Assembly (NCBI RefSeq): GCF_000744455.1
Contig: NZ_JQLY01000001.1
Coordinates: 1,880,001-1,944,000 of the forward strand
Length of the DNA stretch: 64,000 bases
Source of the DNA: Methanobacterium sp. SMA-27
GTDB lineage: Archaea > Methanobacteriota > Methanobacteria > Methanobacteriales > Methanobacteriaceae
Direction of reading: 5' to 3'
Shown here in pieces: positions 30,773 to 41,204 of the stretch. Within the stretch, counting starts at the first letter, position 1, and each line of letters starts with the position of its first letter. Both the position numbers and the translations under genes were made by a program. The notes below the pieces were generated by a model. The model was given only the letters and a program-made list of their open reading frames with translations, had not been told where the DNA came from and did no database searches.

Positions 30773-31114
30773 TTAATAACTTCTTTTAATATTAATCTCT
30801 CTTTTCTGACCAATGAGTTTTCTAAGAAGTTCTTTGAGCTGATCATCAGTAATCTTAGATTGCACACGTCCCGATTGAGCGAGTTGGATTAGTTGAATCT
30901 CTATCTGATCCACAAATTCTGGTTTTGTGAGTCGAATATTAGCGAGTCTTGCCCTGGCCTCTGGTGTAAGTAGTTGCATCATGGCCTGTTTTTTTTGGGC
31001 ATCCATCTCCTTGCGCACCTGTTCTTGTTCGGCGGCTTGTGAAGATTGCGGATTAGCTTGCTGCTGCTGAAGTTGTTGCATTCTTTTACGCCTTATTTCA
31101 TCGATGTCAGTCAT
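30773..31114 (-). CDS. PDCD5-like DNA-binding protein
   Basis: A 113-residue protein of the PDCD5/TFAR19 family (MTH1615 type). It has a Gln-rich, mobile N-terminal helix (K-R-M-Q-Q-L-Q-Q-Q-Q), then the three-helix core with L-T-P-E-A-R-A-R-L-A-N-I-R-L-T-K-P near 50-66 and a C-terminal K-R-E-I-N-I-K-R. Function in archaea is not settled; ribosome or DNA association is suggested. The start is ATG 31114 after GGAGG; a TTG immediately before is in the same frame. Confidence 0.93.
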   Translation of the reverse strand: MTDIDEIRRKRMQQLQQQQANPQSSQAAEQEQVRKEMDAQKKQAMMQLLTPEARARLANIRLTKPEFVDQIEIQLIQLAQSGRVQSKITDDQLKELLRKLIGQKREINIKRSY

Positions 31115-31126
31115 CAAAGACCTCCG

Positions 31127-31564
31127 TTAATATTTGGAAAGTTCAGGGATATCTTTTTTTAGTCTATGGGATGTTTTATCAAGGAATGATTTTCCTTCAG
31201 GAGTTACAAGTCTTCCTTCACCTACTTTGCGGACGTATCCTGCGTCCTCGAGCTGGTGTAATGCTCCTCTAATTACTGCACCACTACCCTTCTTGAATTT
31301 CTCAGGTGCTGTACCTCTGTCTTTTTTACCACCATAGTAGGTTTTAAGACTGTTTATACCCACAGGACCATCCATGTAAACCTTTCTTAATATGGATGCA
31401 CACCGCACATACCACCAATCAGGGTTGTCGGGTCTTCTCTCTTTATGAACACCTGTTTTCACAAATGTTGCCCATTCTGGGGGTGCTATTTTCTTGTTTT
31501 CGTTTAATTCCTTTGCAACTTCGCTGATGAGCGAATCTGCTGGCACATCGTAAATTGTAGTCAT
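31127..31564 (-). CDS. rps19e: 30S ribosomal protein S19e
   Basis: A 145-residue S19e with N-terminal [12 protein letters not shown] and the typical [16 protein letters not shown] near 45-60, followed by winged-helix-like residues and the C-terminal L-E-D-A-G-Y-V. It functions in small-subunit maturation. AGGAGG is 7 bases before the ATG. It is followed by PDCD5-like with a 12 bp gap. Confidence 0.96.
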   Translation of the reverse strand: MTTIYDVPADSLISEVAKELNENKKIAPPEWATFVKTGVHKERRPDNPDWWYVRCASILRKVYMDGPVGINSLKTYYGGKKDRGTAPEKFKKGSGAVIRGALHQLEDAGYVRKVGEGRLVTPEGKSFLDKTSHRLKKDIPELSKY

Positions 31565-31574
31565 ATTTATCCTC

Positions 31575-31847
31575 CTATTTACCTCTTCTTTGTTTGAATA
31601 TTACAGCAACGTTACCTCTAAAATCAATAAGTTTAGAATTAGACTTTTCAATGATCTCGGTAATATAGTTTTGTTTCTCTCCAGATATACCTTTTGAAAA
31701 TCTGAGCTTTATAACTTCATTTTCCTTGAGCTGTCTTTTTATCTCTTCTACAACATTGTTATTTATTCTTGATTTTCCTATGTTTATGGTGATTGTTGAT
31801 AATGATCTGTTCATTAATTCCTTTTTTGGAGGTGTTATTATATTCAA
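31575..31847 (-). CDS. YhbY/CRM-domain RNA-binding protein
   Basis: A 90-residue single CRM (YhbY-like) domain: [16 protein letters not shown] near 21-36, then [11 protein letters not shown] and [11 protein letters not shown], with basic C-terminus. CRM proteins associate with pre-ribosomal RNA. A TTG at 31847 follows AAGGAGGAGG by 4 bases; an ATG at 31814 with AAAGGA is the alternative. Either way the start lies inside the 3' end of rnp4, by 89 or 56 bases, in another frame. Confidence 0.8.
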   Translation of the reverse strand: MNIITPPKKELMNRSLSTITINIGKSRINNNVVEEIKRQLKENEVIKLRFSKGISGEKQNYITEIIEKSNSKLIDFRGNVAVIFKQRRGK

Positions 31848-32181
31848 TTTTCCTCCTCCTTCTCTCTTTTTTTTCCTTCATATATGGAATTTTATTTATA
31901 TTCCCACATTCAAGACATTTAATAACCACGCTTGAATCGGATAATCTTATCTGGCAGTTTAAACCGGGTTTCATAAAATGATAGCAACTGCGGCAGAATC
32001 TCTTGCTCCATTTAGAGGACATCTTCATATTGTACTTTTTTGCAATATTTCGAGCCATTTCAACGTAACGATTGGACCTTTCTGGATGCCTGGTTAATTC
32101 ATCATCAGCCTTGTTAAAAAGAATGTCAATTCTCTCTTCAGCTATTTTTAACATCCATTTCGGTCTTCTTCCCCTTCTCAA
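31759..32181 (-). CDS. rnp4: RNase P protein component 4 (Rpp21)
   Basis: A 140-residue Rpp21/Rpr2 family RNase P subunit that aids tRNA 5' maturation. An N-terminal helical basic segment (R-R-G-R-R-P-K-W-M) is followed by the zinc ribbon: C-R-S-C near 63-66 and C-x2-C in K-C-L-E-C near 88-91. The tail from about 105 is Arg/Lys/Asn-rich, longer than most relatives, and covers the overlap with the yhbY-like gene. The start is TTG 32181 with AGAGG 7 bases upstream. It heads the superoperon; 32182-32452 upstream is non-coding. Confidence 0.9.
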   Translation of the reverse strand: MRRGRRPKWMLKIAEERIDILFNKADDELTRHPERSNRYVEMARNIAKKYNMKMSSKWSKRFCRSCYHFMKPGLNCQIRLSDSSVVIKCLECGNINKIPYMKEKKERRRRKIEYNNTSKKGINEQIIINNHHKHRKIKNK

Positions 32182-32452
32182 AGTTTAACCTCTCATGGTA
32201 AACTGCAAATACCAGAATATAGAACTATTAATCTTAAAATGTTTAGCTCATATGGGTTTTGAATCCTAAAGGAGTAGATCCCTAAAATTCTAAGAACTGT
32301 ACTTAAGAATAATATTATAGTTTATTCACGTTACCATTTAAAAAGCTTTGCTATCACAATTCTTATTGGAGTTCAACATCATAAAAGATCGATCTGGAAT
32401 GTTTTATTTCATTAATTAAAATGATACTTCCAGATTTCAACAAAAATATTAT

Positions 32453-33001
32453 TTATATACCATATAGTTCCTCTAGGAAGTTGAGATTACCTGGTGGAAA
32501 ATGTTTTTTACAGTTTATTATTTCAATTACAATATCTGCAACTTCCTCAACATCAATATCACTGGTATCCAATTCATTTACCTTTTTTCCATGTATTTCT
32601 ACGGCTTCAAATGTACATATATCAAGAGCCTCTGCTTCAAGATTCTCGTAAACCTTAGAATCTGACCAATTTCTTTTATTAAGGCGTTTTCTTAATATAT
32701 CTGGTCTTGCCCTGAGAACTATAACCATATCCACAACATCGCTGGAAAATTCATGTGCAAGATGGCCCTCAACAATTATATAATTCTTATCAGAATTCTC
32801 AACGATAACCTTGATTTCATTTGAAAGAGTATCTAAATCAACAACTTTGTATCCCTTTTCTGCATCAATCCCATTATAGATATGTTTTTCATCAACAAGA
32901 TCATTTACAGCTAACAGCGAAGTTTTTAATTTTTCAGCAACAATTCTTGATACAGTTGTCTTCCCTGTTCCGGGTGTTCCTGTTATAAGTACAGCTGTCA
33001 T
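32453..33001 (-). CDS. AK6/Fap7-type adenylate kinase
   Basis: A 182-residue P-loop kinase of the AK6/Fap7 (hCINAP) family. Walker A is G-T-P-G-T-G-K-T-T at 8-16; N-D-L-V and V-E-G-H-L-A-H-E-F near 74-82 are family features, with R-N-W-S-D-S-K-V-Y-E-N-L-E-A-E-A-L lid residues later. Eukaryotic and archaeal Fap7 bind ribosomal protein uS11 in 30S maturation. The thi4 gene lies 39 bp upstream, on the same strand, so they may be co-transcribed. Confidence 0.9.
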   Translation of the reverse strand: MTAVLITGTPGTGKTTVSRIVAEKLKTSLLAVNDLVDEKHIYNGIDAEKGYKVVDLDTLSNEIKVIVENSDKNYIIVEGHLAHEFSSDVVDMVIVLRARPDILRKRLNKRNWSDSKVYENLEAEALDICTFEAVEIHGKKVNELDTSDIDVEEVADIVIEIINCKKHFPPGNLNFLEELYGI

Positions 33002-33040
33002 TCTGTAACCAAATCTAATGAAAAAGAATAATTGAATGAA

Positions 33041-33817
33041 TTATTTCAATTTTTCTATTAACATCTGAGCAACTTTTTCACCTGAAAGGAGCATTCCACC
33101 AAATATAGGCCCCATACGTGGTGATCCATGAACTGCGTTTGCTGCCATTCCTGTAACGTAAAGACCATGGTATACTTCGGTTGTATTATCCATTACCTGA
33201 CTTTCTGCCTTATCTGCCCACATGGATTTTTCGCCCATTATCTTTCCTGTTTCAGTTAGAAGTTCTACTTCCATCTTATTTTCCAGTATCTTCACAACTT
33301 CACAAGGGTGTCCTGTAGCATCAATAACTGCCTTTGAACGAACAGTTAATGGATCTACATGCAGACCTCCCATCTCAACTGCTGTCCAGTTAAGAACAAC
33401 TCCTTCAACTCCCTTTTCCATCATCATAACATCTTCAATAGCCATTAGATTGAATATTTTTAATCCTGCTTTACAAGCTTCTGAACATATGGTTGAAACA
33501 CATTCAATGGAGTCTGCAACATAGTAACCTTCTTCATATTCTTTAGTACCAATACCAAACTCGTCTAGGATATGTTTGCTTTCCTCTTGAACAACGATCT
33601 TGTTGAACATCATTCCGCCACCCCACATTCCGCCACCCATTGAGAGTTTTTTCTCAAACAGAGCAACTTTAAGTCCGGCTTTCGCAAGATAGTATCCTGC
33701 GGTGAGTCCTGCAGGCCCTCCTCCACCTATTGCAACATCCATATCTGTATAATCCAAGAAATCTTCCATAAATCCTTCAATTATCGCCTTTGAAACAATT
33801 ATATCATCTAATTTCAT
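33041..33817 (-). CDS. thi4: Thiamine thiazole synthase, sulfide-dependent type
   Basis: A 258-residue Thi4-family flavin-fold protein that makes ADP-thiazole from NAD and glycine. The dinucleotide site [10 protein letters not shown] is at 31-40, and [11 protein letters not shown] at 60-70 is characteristic. At the position of the sulfur-donating Cys of yeast Thi4, the loop G-G-L-H-V-D-P has H153. Methanogen enzymes with His use free sulfide and turn over repeatedly instead of sacrificing a Cys. GGTGA precedes the ATG. Former annotations call this family ribose-1,5-bisphosphate isomerase. Confidence 0.93.
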   Translation of the reverse strand: MKLDDIIVSKAIIEGFMEDFLDYTDMDVAIGGGGPAGLTAGYYLAKAGLKVALFEKKLSMGGGMWGGGMMFNKIVVQEESKHILDEFGIGTKEYEEGYYVADSIECVSTICSEACKAGLKIFNLMAIEDVMMMEKGVEGVVLNWTAVEMGGLHVDPLTVRSKAVIDATGHPCEVVKILENKMEVELLTETGKIMGEKSMWADKAESQVMDNTTEVYHGLYVTGMAANAVHGSPRMGPIFGGMLLSGEKVAQMLIEKLK

Positions 33818-33925
33818 TTTTTCACCACTTTAATATAGTTTTTCATCTTATAAAAATTCTTTCAACTTAATTGGTGTTCATTGTGAGAATTTTAAAAAAT
33901 CTTTTCTAAAACCCATATTTAGGTT

Positions 33926-35020
33926 TTATTTTCTTATTATCAACCTTAAAACGTCTTTATCATTTAAAACATGATCTAGGCCCACCTTTTGGCCGGGGAA
34001 TTTAACCGAAGTACCCCAAACCTTTGCATGTCTGAAATTTTTTATAAAATCCCTATGTAGTTTGGCTGCAACCTCTGCAATAGTCGATCCTTTTCGTATG
34101 ATCATGGGTTCTTCTAAATCTGCTTTCCTTCCTTGTGGTTTTAAATAAAGACGTATAAGTTCAAGTCTTTCGAATATTTCATCCTTGAGTTCTTCTGTAT
34201 TGATGCCTTTGTCCGCTGCTATTAAAATTGCCTCTGGCATTTCTAATTTTAATTTTTCCAAGTATTCTTTATCTGCAAGGTCTATTTTATTTAGAACAAC
34301 CAGCATTTGCACATAGATACAGCTTGGATCCATTGAATCTATGAAACGATCAACAGTTACATCTTCCCTTATCAACACGTCTGCGCTGTGTATTCCATAT
34401 TCATTTAATATGGATCTAATGGTTTTTTCATCGATCTTGGTTAAAGGAACAGTTGATAATATATGTAATCCTCCCATCTTAGTTCGTTTTACAGTAACAT
34501 CTGGAGGTCTTTCATTTGCCCTTATTCCAATGTTTCTAAGTTCTTCCAAGATTACCTTCAAATGTTGTGGATTAAAAACATCAAGCACCATTAGTATAAA
34601 GTCAGCATTTCTAGCAACAGACAGAATTTCCCTTCCTCGTCCTTTACCACGAGATGCTCCAGTTATTATCCCGGGGATATCCAGTATCTGTATTTTAGCT
34701 CCCCTATATTCCATAACTCCCGGAACTATATCTAAGGTAGTGAATTCGTATGCTCCTATTTTAGAGTCAGCATTGGTGAGCTGGTTTAAAATAGTGGATT
34801 TTCCAACCGATGGAAATCCCAAAAGCACTACTGTAGAATCTCCACTTTTTTTAACATGAAACCCCCTACCTTTACCTCCAGAACTGCTTCTTGCAAGCGC
34901 ATCTTCCTTAAGCTTGGAGAGTTTGGCTTTTAACTTCCCTATATGATGGGAAGTTGCCTTGTTGTAAGGAGTTTTTTTGATCTCCTCTTCGATTTCTCTG
35001 ATTCTGTCTTCAATAGCCAT
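33926..35020 (-). CDS. DRG-family GTP-binding protein
   Basis: A 364-residue Obg-superfamily GTPase of the DRG type. An N-terminal helical hairpin ([16 protein letters not shown]) is followed by G1 [10 protein letters not shown]3 D-I-P-G, G4 N-K-I-D and, at the C-terminus, a TGS domain that ends [14 protein letters not shown] proteins bind translating ribosomes in eukaryotes; archaea have one. The start is ATG 35020, with GTGAG just upstream; the in-frame GTG at 35029 is part of that site. Confidence 0.94.
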   Translation of the reverse strand: MAIEDRIREIEEEIKKTPYNKATSHHIGKLKAKLSKLKEDALARSSSGGKGRGFHVKKSGDSTVVLLGFPSVGKSTILNQLTNADSKIGAYEFTTLDIVPGVMEYRGAKIQILDIPGIITGASRGKGRGREILSVARNADFILMVLDVFNPQHLKVILEELRNIGIRANERPPDVTVKRTKMGGLHILSTVPLTKIDEKTIRSILNEYGIHSADVLIREDVTVDRFIDSMDPSCIYVQMLVVLNKIDLADKEYLEKLKLEMPEAILIAADKGINTEELKDEIFERLELIRLYLKPQGRKADLEEPMIIRKGSTIAEVAAKLHRDFIKNFRHAKVWGTSVKFPGQKVGLDHVLNDKDVLRLIIRK

Positions 35021-35029
35021 AAAACTCAC

Positions 35030-35315
35030 ATAAAATTAGTTTAAGATGTGTATATCAAATAAAATATATTTAAAATTCTGCAACGTATCAATTAATTAAT
35101 ATCTAAATTTTTAAGATTAAATGATAATTGATGTATGTTGTATCTTTACTTAAGATGGTTTATTTAATCTGAATTGTTTCAGTTAATATTCAATTCATAA
35201 ATCTGGATTCACTTTTCATTGATCAACAAATAGTTGTTTATTCCTTCCACTTAAAAAAAGTTTTTGATTGTGAGATTTTAAAAAAATTGAATTAATAAAA
35301 AATTATTAAGGGGTA
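35030..35315. other. Gene-free AT-rich spacer
   Basis: A 286 bp stretch between aglB and the DRG gene, both on the minus strand. It probably carries the DRG promoter and the aglB transcript end. Nothing else was seen. Confidence 0.4.
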
Positions 35316-37757
35316 TTAGTAAGTTACACCCCAAACCATGACTCCAGGCTGCCCATACATTGACTTGAAATGGGTTAAACCAGCACCACCCATAAAGAAA
35401 AGCCTAGTGAACATGGAATCTTCAAGTTCTTTATTCATTGCAACAGAGATGTATGTGTTGTTTTGATTGATCAGTAATATTGAATACTGGCTTGAATTTG
35501 ATACTACTGTCTGTGTTATGGTGTTGTTGCTAATTATAGTTAGTTTGTGAGGTTGGATTACTAAACTACCATTTCCTGTTGTGAGTTCTGTTGATATTTG
35601 GTTTAATATTTGATTTGTATCGTTGGTTTTTATATTGTTGGTGTTAAGTAGTCCTGCAGATATGCTAGTTCCATTGGCTTGAGCAACAACTGCATTATTT
35701 CCGATGAGTAATGTTTTATTATTTACTGTTGTGCTATTCATCTGTGCTGTTAGATACTGGTAGTTAGTACCATTATTGGATGTGAAATTCCAGCTACCAA
35801 AGTAAGACCACCAGCCTGCTTTTTGAATCATGTCTGAACTGGTAATTAAAACATCTGGCGTTGGGTTGTCCGGATGGGTGTACTGAACAACATTTTGTGC
35901 CTGTTCTGGTGTTAAACCATAAGTTGTGGTCATTATTGTTAATGCAGTTTGTTTATCAGCACCAAGGATACTGCTAAGAATATCTGCACTCTTACCGCTA
36001 CTTTTGGTATAGTTATCCAGGAGAAGTGGAGCCATATCTCCACTTGATGCAAGCATTCTAAGTATTCCTGCAGAAAGTGTTTCGTTACTTGTTAAAAGTG
36101 CTTTTCCAACCCAATATGCTCTTGGACTATTCTGGGATGAACCATCAAATGTAACAGGCCTATCTGCTACAGCAGTAAATAAATGTCCATAATCCCACCA
36201 TGAGGTAATAATTGTATTATTTGAAGTGTTATTTTTAACCCAATCAAGTGAATTAACCATTGAATCATCAGTACCCGGTACAACAGCGTTTGATATCCCA
36301 TAGGCTGTTGCTACAGGCGAAAATGCAACTACAATCACAATTATTGCCATTACAATTGTTTGATATGAAGTGTTTGAAACATGGTCTTTTATATAATCAT
36401 AGAGAAGTCCTACAAAAATACCTGCGCTGAGTGCTATTGGAAGAGAGAAGTTTTCTATGAATCTTACACCTTTTGTCATAGCATAAATAGTTATTAAAAG
36501 CCATATTGTGAAGAGTACTATATAGAAAATATAATTTCTTTTTTGATCTCCAATATCTGGTTTAATAATAACTTTTTCCGCTTTAGTTTCCGTATCTTCT
36601 TTTCTTCTACGATTAGGTTTTCCTCTTCTTCTTGGTTTTCTGGTTTTTTTCTCAGGTACTTCCTTTTTCTCTTTTTTGGTTCTTAAATTCCAACATAGAG
36701 CAATTACTCCGAAAAATCCGAAGAAAAATGGTAAATATCCACCAACTCCATTTATTATCTCAGATATTCCTGGTATCTGAAGTTCTGATACCGATATGTA
36801 AACGTTTGGATATGAGGTTGTTTGAACTGCTGCTTGAAGTTGGTTTACATTTATAGGTTCGGTTAATGCTCCCAAAAGGCCAGTAACTCCAAGAGATATT
36901 GCCATCAATATCATGCTTAAGATCAGAAATACGATCAATGAGAAAACTTCAGGTTTGTCATTGAACCATGCTAGTCTACCGTTTAATCCTTCGGTTGACT
37001 GTTTAGGTTTTAAATGGAATATATACTTGCTTACTATTAAATAAATCACTGCACTTGCAATAATTAAGTAGTAAATGTACCACCATCCCTGCCATGCCAA
37101 TGTAAATATAAGCATCGAAATAGCTGCTAAGCTCGCGTAAATGGTTCTATTTCTAAAGTTATTTGTAAGAAAGCTCAAAACGAAGAACATTACAACAAGT
37201 AGCGGTATAAGCATGTTAAACATGTCTGTGTCAAAGAAACCTGCAAATGTGTGTGCAAAGTATGATGGTGCTAAACCCACAAGTAATCCTGCAGTTATTC
37301 CCCCATAATCATTAGTTATTTTTTTAACTAATAGATATGCAGGTATCACTGCTAGAGAAGCTATGAAAGCCCCTATCCAGAAGCTAACAGTCGCCAATGG
37401 CACTTTAGCAAATATATTGACAATTACATATCCTATTTCTGTTAGATATGCAATTAATGGAGGATATTCTGCACTTTTTCCTGCAGGGTATGACGAATGA
37501 AGATCCCATTGGGTTCCGTTTATCTTAGTATCTCCCAGATAACCATGATTAATAAGATCTTGGGTAAGTCTAAAGTTGTAGTATGAATCCATCTCACTGA
37601 AGTAGGGAAGTCCTGTTTGATCCTGATAGTATGATTTCATCTGATCAGGAACACCCCCTATATTTGCTGCTTCTGCTCTGATAGAAAACACCAATAAAAA
37701 CAATAGAATAATAATAATCAATGATTTATATTTGAATAGCAGTTCTTTTGCACTCAT
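35316..37757 (-). CDS. aglB: Oligosaccharyltransferase AglB (STT3)
   Basis: An 813-residue membrane glycosyltransferase that moves a lipid-linked glycan onto Asn in N-x-S/T sequons outside the cell. The N-terminal half has about 13 membrane segments with an acidic catalytic loop (E-M-D-S-Y-Y-N-F near the first external loop); the C-terminal half is soluble and has the sequon-binding W-W-D-Y-G-H at 520-525. A highly basic cytoplasmic insert rich in Arg/Lys (R-R-R-G-K-P-N-R-R-R-K) lies before the last membrane segments. The start is ATG 37757 after AGGAG; the frame opens earlier at 37784. Confidence 0.95.
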   Translation of the reverse strand: MSAKELLFKYKSLIIIILLFLLVFSIRAEAANIGGVPDQMKSYYQDQTGLPYFSEMDSYYNFRLTQDLINHGYLGDTKINGTQWDLHSSYPAGKSAEYPPLIAYLTEIGYVIVNIFAKVPLATVSFWIGAFIASLAVIPAYLLVKKITNDYGGITAGLLVGLAPSYFAHTFAGFFDTDMFNMLIPLLVVMFFVLSFLTNNFRNRTIYASLAAISMLIFTLAWQGWWYIYYLIIASAVIYLIVSKYIFHLKPKQSTEGLNGRLAWFNDKPEVFSLIVFLILSMILMAISLGVTGLLGALTEPINVNQLQAAVQTTSYPNVYISVSELQIPGISEIINGVGGYLPFFFGFFGVIALCWNLRTKKEKKEVPEKKTRKPRRRGKPNRRRKEDTETKAEKVIIKPDIGDQKRNYIFYIVLFTIWLLITIYAMTKGVRFIENFSLPIALSAGIFVGLLYDYIKDHVSNTSYQTIVMAIIVIVVAFSPVATAYGISNAVVPGTDDSMVNSLDWVKNNTSNNTIITSWWDYGHLFTAVADRPVTFDGSSQNSPRAYWVGKALLTSNETLSAGILRMLASSGDMAPLLLDNYTKSSGKSADILSSILGADKQTALTIMTTTYGLTPEQAQNVVQYTHPDNPTPDVLITSSDMIQKAGWWSYFGSWNFTSNNGTNYQYLTAQMNSTTVNNKTLLIGNNAVVAQANGTSISAGLLNTNNIKTNDTNQILNQISTELTTGNGSLVIQPHKLTIISNNTITQTVVSNSSQYSILLINQNNTYISVAMNKELEDSMFTRLFFMGGAGLTHFKSMYGQPGVMVWGVTY

Positions 37758-37908
37758 ATTTATCTCCTGTATATACATGATCATTTTTGTTATAATTCAT
37801 TGATTTGTATACTTAACAATTATATTTTTTGATTTTATAAGAATTAATAATTCCAAAGGATAATTCATCACAATACAATAAGCTTTGATAATAAAAGAAA
37901 AGAATTTT

Positions 37909-40230
37909 TTAAGTTTTTTTAGGTGTTCCTTTTTTTTTGGCTGTTTTTTTAGCAGGTTTTCTCTTTGCTGCAGCCTTAGTTGGTTTTTTTGCACTAGTTT
38001 TTTTAGCAGATTTCTTAGTAGTTTTCTTTGTAGTTTTTTTAACAGCAGTTTGACCGGTGGCCTTTTTAGCAGTTGATGTTTTCTGTTCACCCTCTTTCTC
38101 ATCTAATGATTTGGTAAATCTGCACTTAGGAAATCCACTGCAACCAATAAATTCTCCATATCGCCCGGATCTTTTTATTAGATCGCTTTCACATTCTGGG
38201 CATGTACCAACTACCTCGTTGGTAGGTTCTCGATCGTCTTTACCACATTTGGGATCGAGGCACGCCCTCTGTCTTGGTTTACCAAATGAAATTAGAGGGA
38301 GTCCACATTCTTCGCAAGTTGCTTTAAGAACCGTAGCACCCATCGGCATCGAATATGTAGATTTACATTCAGGATATCCTGAACACCCCACAAAAGTACT
38401 TCCTCGAGGAGAATCTATTAAAATGAGGTTTTGACCGCATTTACATTTTCCAACCACTCTGCTTTCCCTGTAGGACTTATACAGTTCTTCACCAATTACA
38501 AGTTTGTTCTTTTCAATATCATCAAGTATGGATGTAAGTTCAACCTTTGCTTTTTCTATAATCAGTTCTTTATCAACACTGCCACCCATGATCTCTTCAA
38601 GTCTAGTTTCAAACTCTCTTGTAAGTTCTTCGCTTGTTATTTTGTTTGAGTACTCTTTCAGAGTATCTATAAGATGTTCTCCTAATTCATTGACTTTTAT
38701 TTTCTTTCCTTCAACATATTTTCTATTGTATAAAATAGAAATAATATTTGCTCTTGTTGATTTGGTTCCTAAACCCCTTTTCTCAAGCTCCCTTATGAGA
38801 GATGCTTGGTTGTACCTTGCAGGCGGTTTGGTTTCCTTTTCTTCGCTTCGAACATCTTTAACAACAAGTGTTTCACCTTCCTTTATTACTGGAAAAACAT
38901 CATCATCTGGTTTTCTAAATGGAGTTAGATCCATCCATCCCATTTTTGCCATTCTCTTCCTTGAGAAGTTGAAATCTTGATTTCCAATTTTAAGGTTGGT
39001 TTTCATTGATTCTAAAATTCCATTTTCACCAAATACAGATATAAATCGATATGTTATGAGTTCGTAAAGTTTCCTATAATCGGTTGTTAACTCCTTCGGA
39101 ATAACTCCTGTGGGGTGTATGGCAGGATGTGCTTCATCTGTTTTCTTTCCTTCATTTGGTTTGTAGGGTTTTTTCAGTTTAGCAACTTGATGTTTGAACG
39201 ATGCATTATAGCTCAATTTTTTCAGTATTTTATCTACACCAATACTCTTTGGTAGTTTCTGTGAAGATGTACGAGGATATGAAGTATAACCTTCTGTATA
39301 AAGATTTTGTGCTATCTGCTGTGTCTTTTTAGGACTGAATCCAAAAACTGCGTATGCTTCTGATTGTAATGAACCCAAATCAAATGGAAATGGAGGTGCT
39401 TTGACAGTTTCTTTAAGATCTATTCTGTCTATCAATGCATCTTTACCTTCGCAGTCAGCAAATATCTCATCTGCAACAGATTTATCAAATATTTTACCTG
39501 CTTTATGATCTGCTGTGATTCCTTCTGCTATACCTGGCACTTCAAGATCAGCTTTGATCATCCAGTATGGTTCTGGTATGAATTTTTGAATCTCTTTTTC
39601 TCGTTCAACAAGAATAGCTAATGTAGGTGTTTGTACTCGGCCTGCAGAAAGCTGGATGTAACGTTTAGTGGCTTTCATGACCGAATCTGTGAGAGATTTG
39701 GATATATTCACTCCAAAGAGGAAATCAAGAACATGTCTTGCAATACCACTGTCAACCTGGTTGAAATCTATATCCATTGGATTTTTATATGCGGCTGTTA
39801 TATCTTCGTCTGTGAGGGTTGAAAATTTCATCCTAACAGCATTATCAAAGCTCTTTTCACCACAAGCATATTTTAAAGCATTATAACCTATGAGAGTACC
39901 TTCTATATCGTAATCACAGGCATGAACAAATTTATCTGCATTCTTAGACACCTTTTTTATGGCATCGACATAATCCTTAACATACTTCTTCTGTTTATCC
40001 TTCTCATATAGTGGAACCCACTCAACATCAAATAATCTAGCCTGTTTTTTATTTCGTGGTGCAAGTGAATATAAATGTCCTACTGCAGCCAGAACAGTGG
40101 TTTTATTACCATTCTCTTCAAATTCGTAATATGAAACCTTCTTATAACGTTTTTTAACTGAATTTTTTGAAAGAGCAGAAGCTATCTTCTCAGATGCCTT
40201 TGGCTTCTCGCATATTATGACTTCGTGCAT
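37909..40230 (-). CDS. topA: DNA topoisomerase I (type IA) with Lys-rich tail
   Basis: A 773-residue type IA topoisomerase that relaxes negative supercoils. The Toprim domain has C-E-K-P-K-A-S at 7-13 and the acidic D-Y-D-I-E-G near 104-109; the catalytic Tyr is Y318 in T-S-Y-P-R-T-S-S. After the core there are Cys-rich ribbons (C-x-C...C-x4-C, C-x2-C...C-x4-C, C-x2-C...C-x5-C) at roughly 600-710. The last 60 residues are almost only Lys, Ala, Thr and Pro (K-K-T-T-K-K and A-A-K-R-K-P-A-K-K), like histone H1 tails. A minus-strand frame overlapping the tail is a shadow. Confidence 0.95.
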   Translation of the reverse strand: MHEVIICEKPKASEKIASALSKNSVKKRYKKVSYYEFEENGNKTTVLAAVGHLYSLAPRNKKQARLFDVEWVPLYEKDKQKKYVKDYVDAIKKVSKNADKFVHACDYDIEGTLIGYNALKYACGEKSFDNAVRMKFSTLTDEDITAAYKNPMDIDFNQVDSGIARHVLDFLFGVNISKSLTDSVMKATKRYIQLSAGRVQTPTLAILVEREKEIQKFIPEPYWMIKADLEVPGIAEGITADHKAGKIFDKSVADEIFADCEGKDALIDRIDLKETVKAPPFPFDLGSLQSEAYAVFGFSPKKTQQIAQNLYTEGYTSYPRTSSQKLPKSIGVDKILKKLSYNASFKHQVAKLKKPYKPNEGKKTDEAHPAIHPTGVIPKELTTDYRKLYELITYRFISVFGENGILESMKTNLKIGNQDFNFSRKRMAKMGWMDLTPFRKPDDDVFPVIKEGETLVVKDVRSEEKETKPPARYNQASLIRELEKRGLGTKSTRANIISILYNRKYVEGKKIKVNELGEHLIDTLKEYSNKITSEELTREFETRLEEIMGGSVDKELIIEKAKVELTSILDDIEKNKLVIGEELYKSYRESRVVGKCKCGQNLILIDSPRGSTFVGCSGYPECKSTYSMPMGATVLKATCEECGLPLISFGKPRQRACLDPKCGKDDREPTNEVVGTCPECESDLIKRSGRYGEFIGCSGFPKCRFTKSLDEKEGEQKTSTAKKATGQTAVKKTTKKTTKKSAKKTSAKKPTKAAAKRKPAKKTAKKKGTPKKT

Positions 40231-40677
40231 TATATCACTCGTACAAACTGTTTAAAATAATTTTAATATTTAATTAACGTATAACTGTGTAAATATCCTA
40301 CATAAATCCTTATCAACAATTTAATATTCCATATACTATTAATAATTTAAATAATGTAGACTTTGTATATTTAAAAGCATGGACATATATATAATATATC
40401 TCATTTGTGTTGGCTGAAATATTTTTGTGTGATATTAACTTGTAGGCCAAACAATTAAATTCCAAATAATTACATTTACAAGGTACATAAGGACAGTTGA
40501 TTGAAAACTAATTCTAATATTGAAAATAACGATATTTAATACTATTAAATATACTAAATATAAATTAGGATTTATTTAAATCATTTAATTATTGAATCTC
40601 TTGAATTAATCAAATATTTGAAATGTTGACAATAAATAATATAATTTTTATTCCTTAGAAAATTAGGGGAGATATAC
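40231..40677. other. Gene-free divergent promoter region
   Basis: A 447 bp AT-rich region between divergent topA and the phosphoesterase gene. TAATATAATTTTTA near 40637 may be the TATA element for the phosphoesterase. No RNA gene or repeat array was recognised. Confidence 0.45.
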
Positions 40678-41199
40678 ATGTTAATAGGCGTAATATCTGA
40701 TACTCATATTCCTGAAAGATCAGCTAAAATTCCTGAAGCAGTATTTGAAATATTTAAGGATGTAGAGCTCATTTTACATGCAGGGGATTTGGTTTCAACA
40801 ACTGTACTTCATGAGCTAGAGAATTTGGCACCTACAATGTGTGTTCAAGGCAACATGGACCGGATGTATGGTTTGAAATTTCCAAAAAATGAGATTATTA
40901 AAGTCGATGATGTTAAAATTGGAATTGACCATGGAGAAGTTTATCCTAGAGGAGATACTCAACAACTTAAATATATAGGGCTTGAAATGGGTGTAGATGT
41001 ACTAATAACAGGACATACTCATGTGCCATTTATTAAAGAAATTGATAAAATGATTCTCCTAAATCCTGGGAGCCCAACTGTTCCAAGAATGACAGATCCA
41101 TCTGTTATGTTAGTTGAAGTTGATGAAAATGGTTTGGAAGCAGAAATCATTAAAATAGGAAATTCTACATGTAAATCACTTAATTTCAAAGGGAGGTGA
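40678..41199 (+). CDS. YfcE/MJ0936-type metallophosphoesterase
   Basis: A 173-residue calcineurin-like phosphodiesterase. Metal ligands lie in I-S-D-T-H-I-P near 7-13, L-H-A-G-D-L near 36-41, V-Q-G-N-M-D near 57-62, H-G near 84, and the C-terminal T-G-H-T-H-V-P and N-P-G-S motifs. Relatives hydrolyse phosphodiesters in vitro; the natural substrate is unknown. GGGGAG precedes the ATG. It is followed directly by rlmE, whose ribosome site overlaps its stop codon. Confidence 0.92.
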   Translation: MLIGVISDTHIPERSAKIPEAVFEIFKDVELILHAGDLVSTTVLHELENLAPTMCVQGNMDRMYGLKFPKNEIIKVDDVKIGIDHGEVYPRGDTQQLKYIGLEMGVDVLITGHTHVPFIKEIDKMILLNPGSPTVPRMTDPSVMLVEVDENGLEAEIIKIGNSTCKSLNFKGR

Positions 41200-41204
41200 A
41201 TAAT

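Noticed and set aside
37797..38102. A Lys/Leu-rich frame on the minus strand overlapping the end of topA
   Set aside because: It is an alternate frame of the Lys-rich TopA tail (AAR codons read out of phase).
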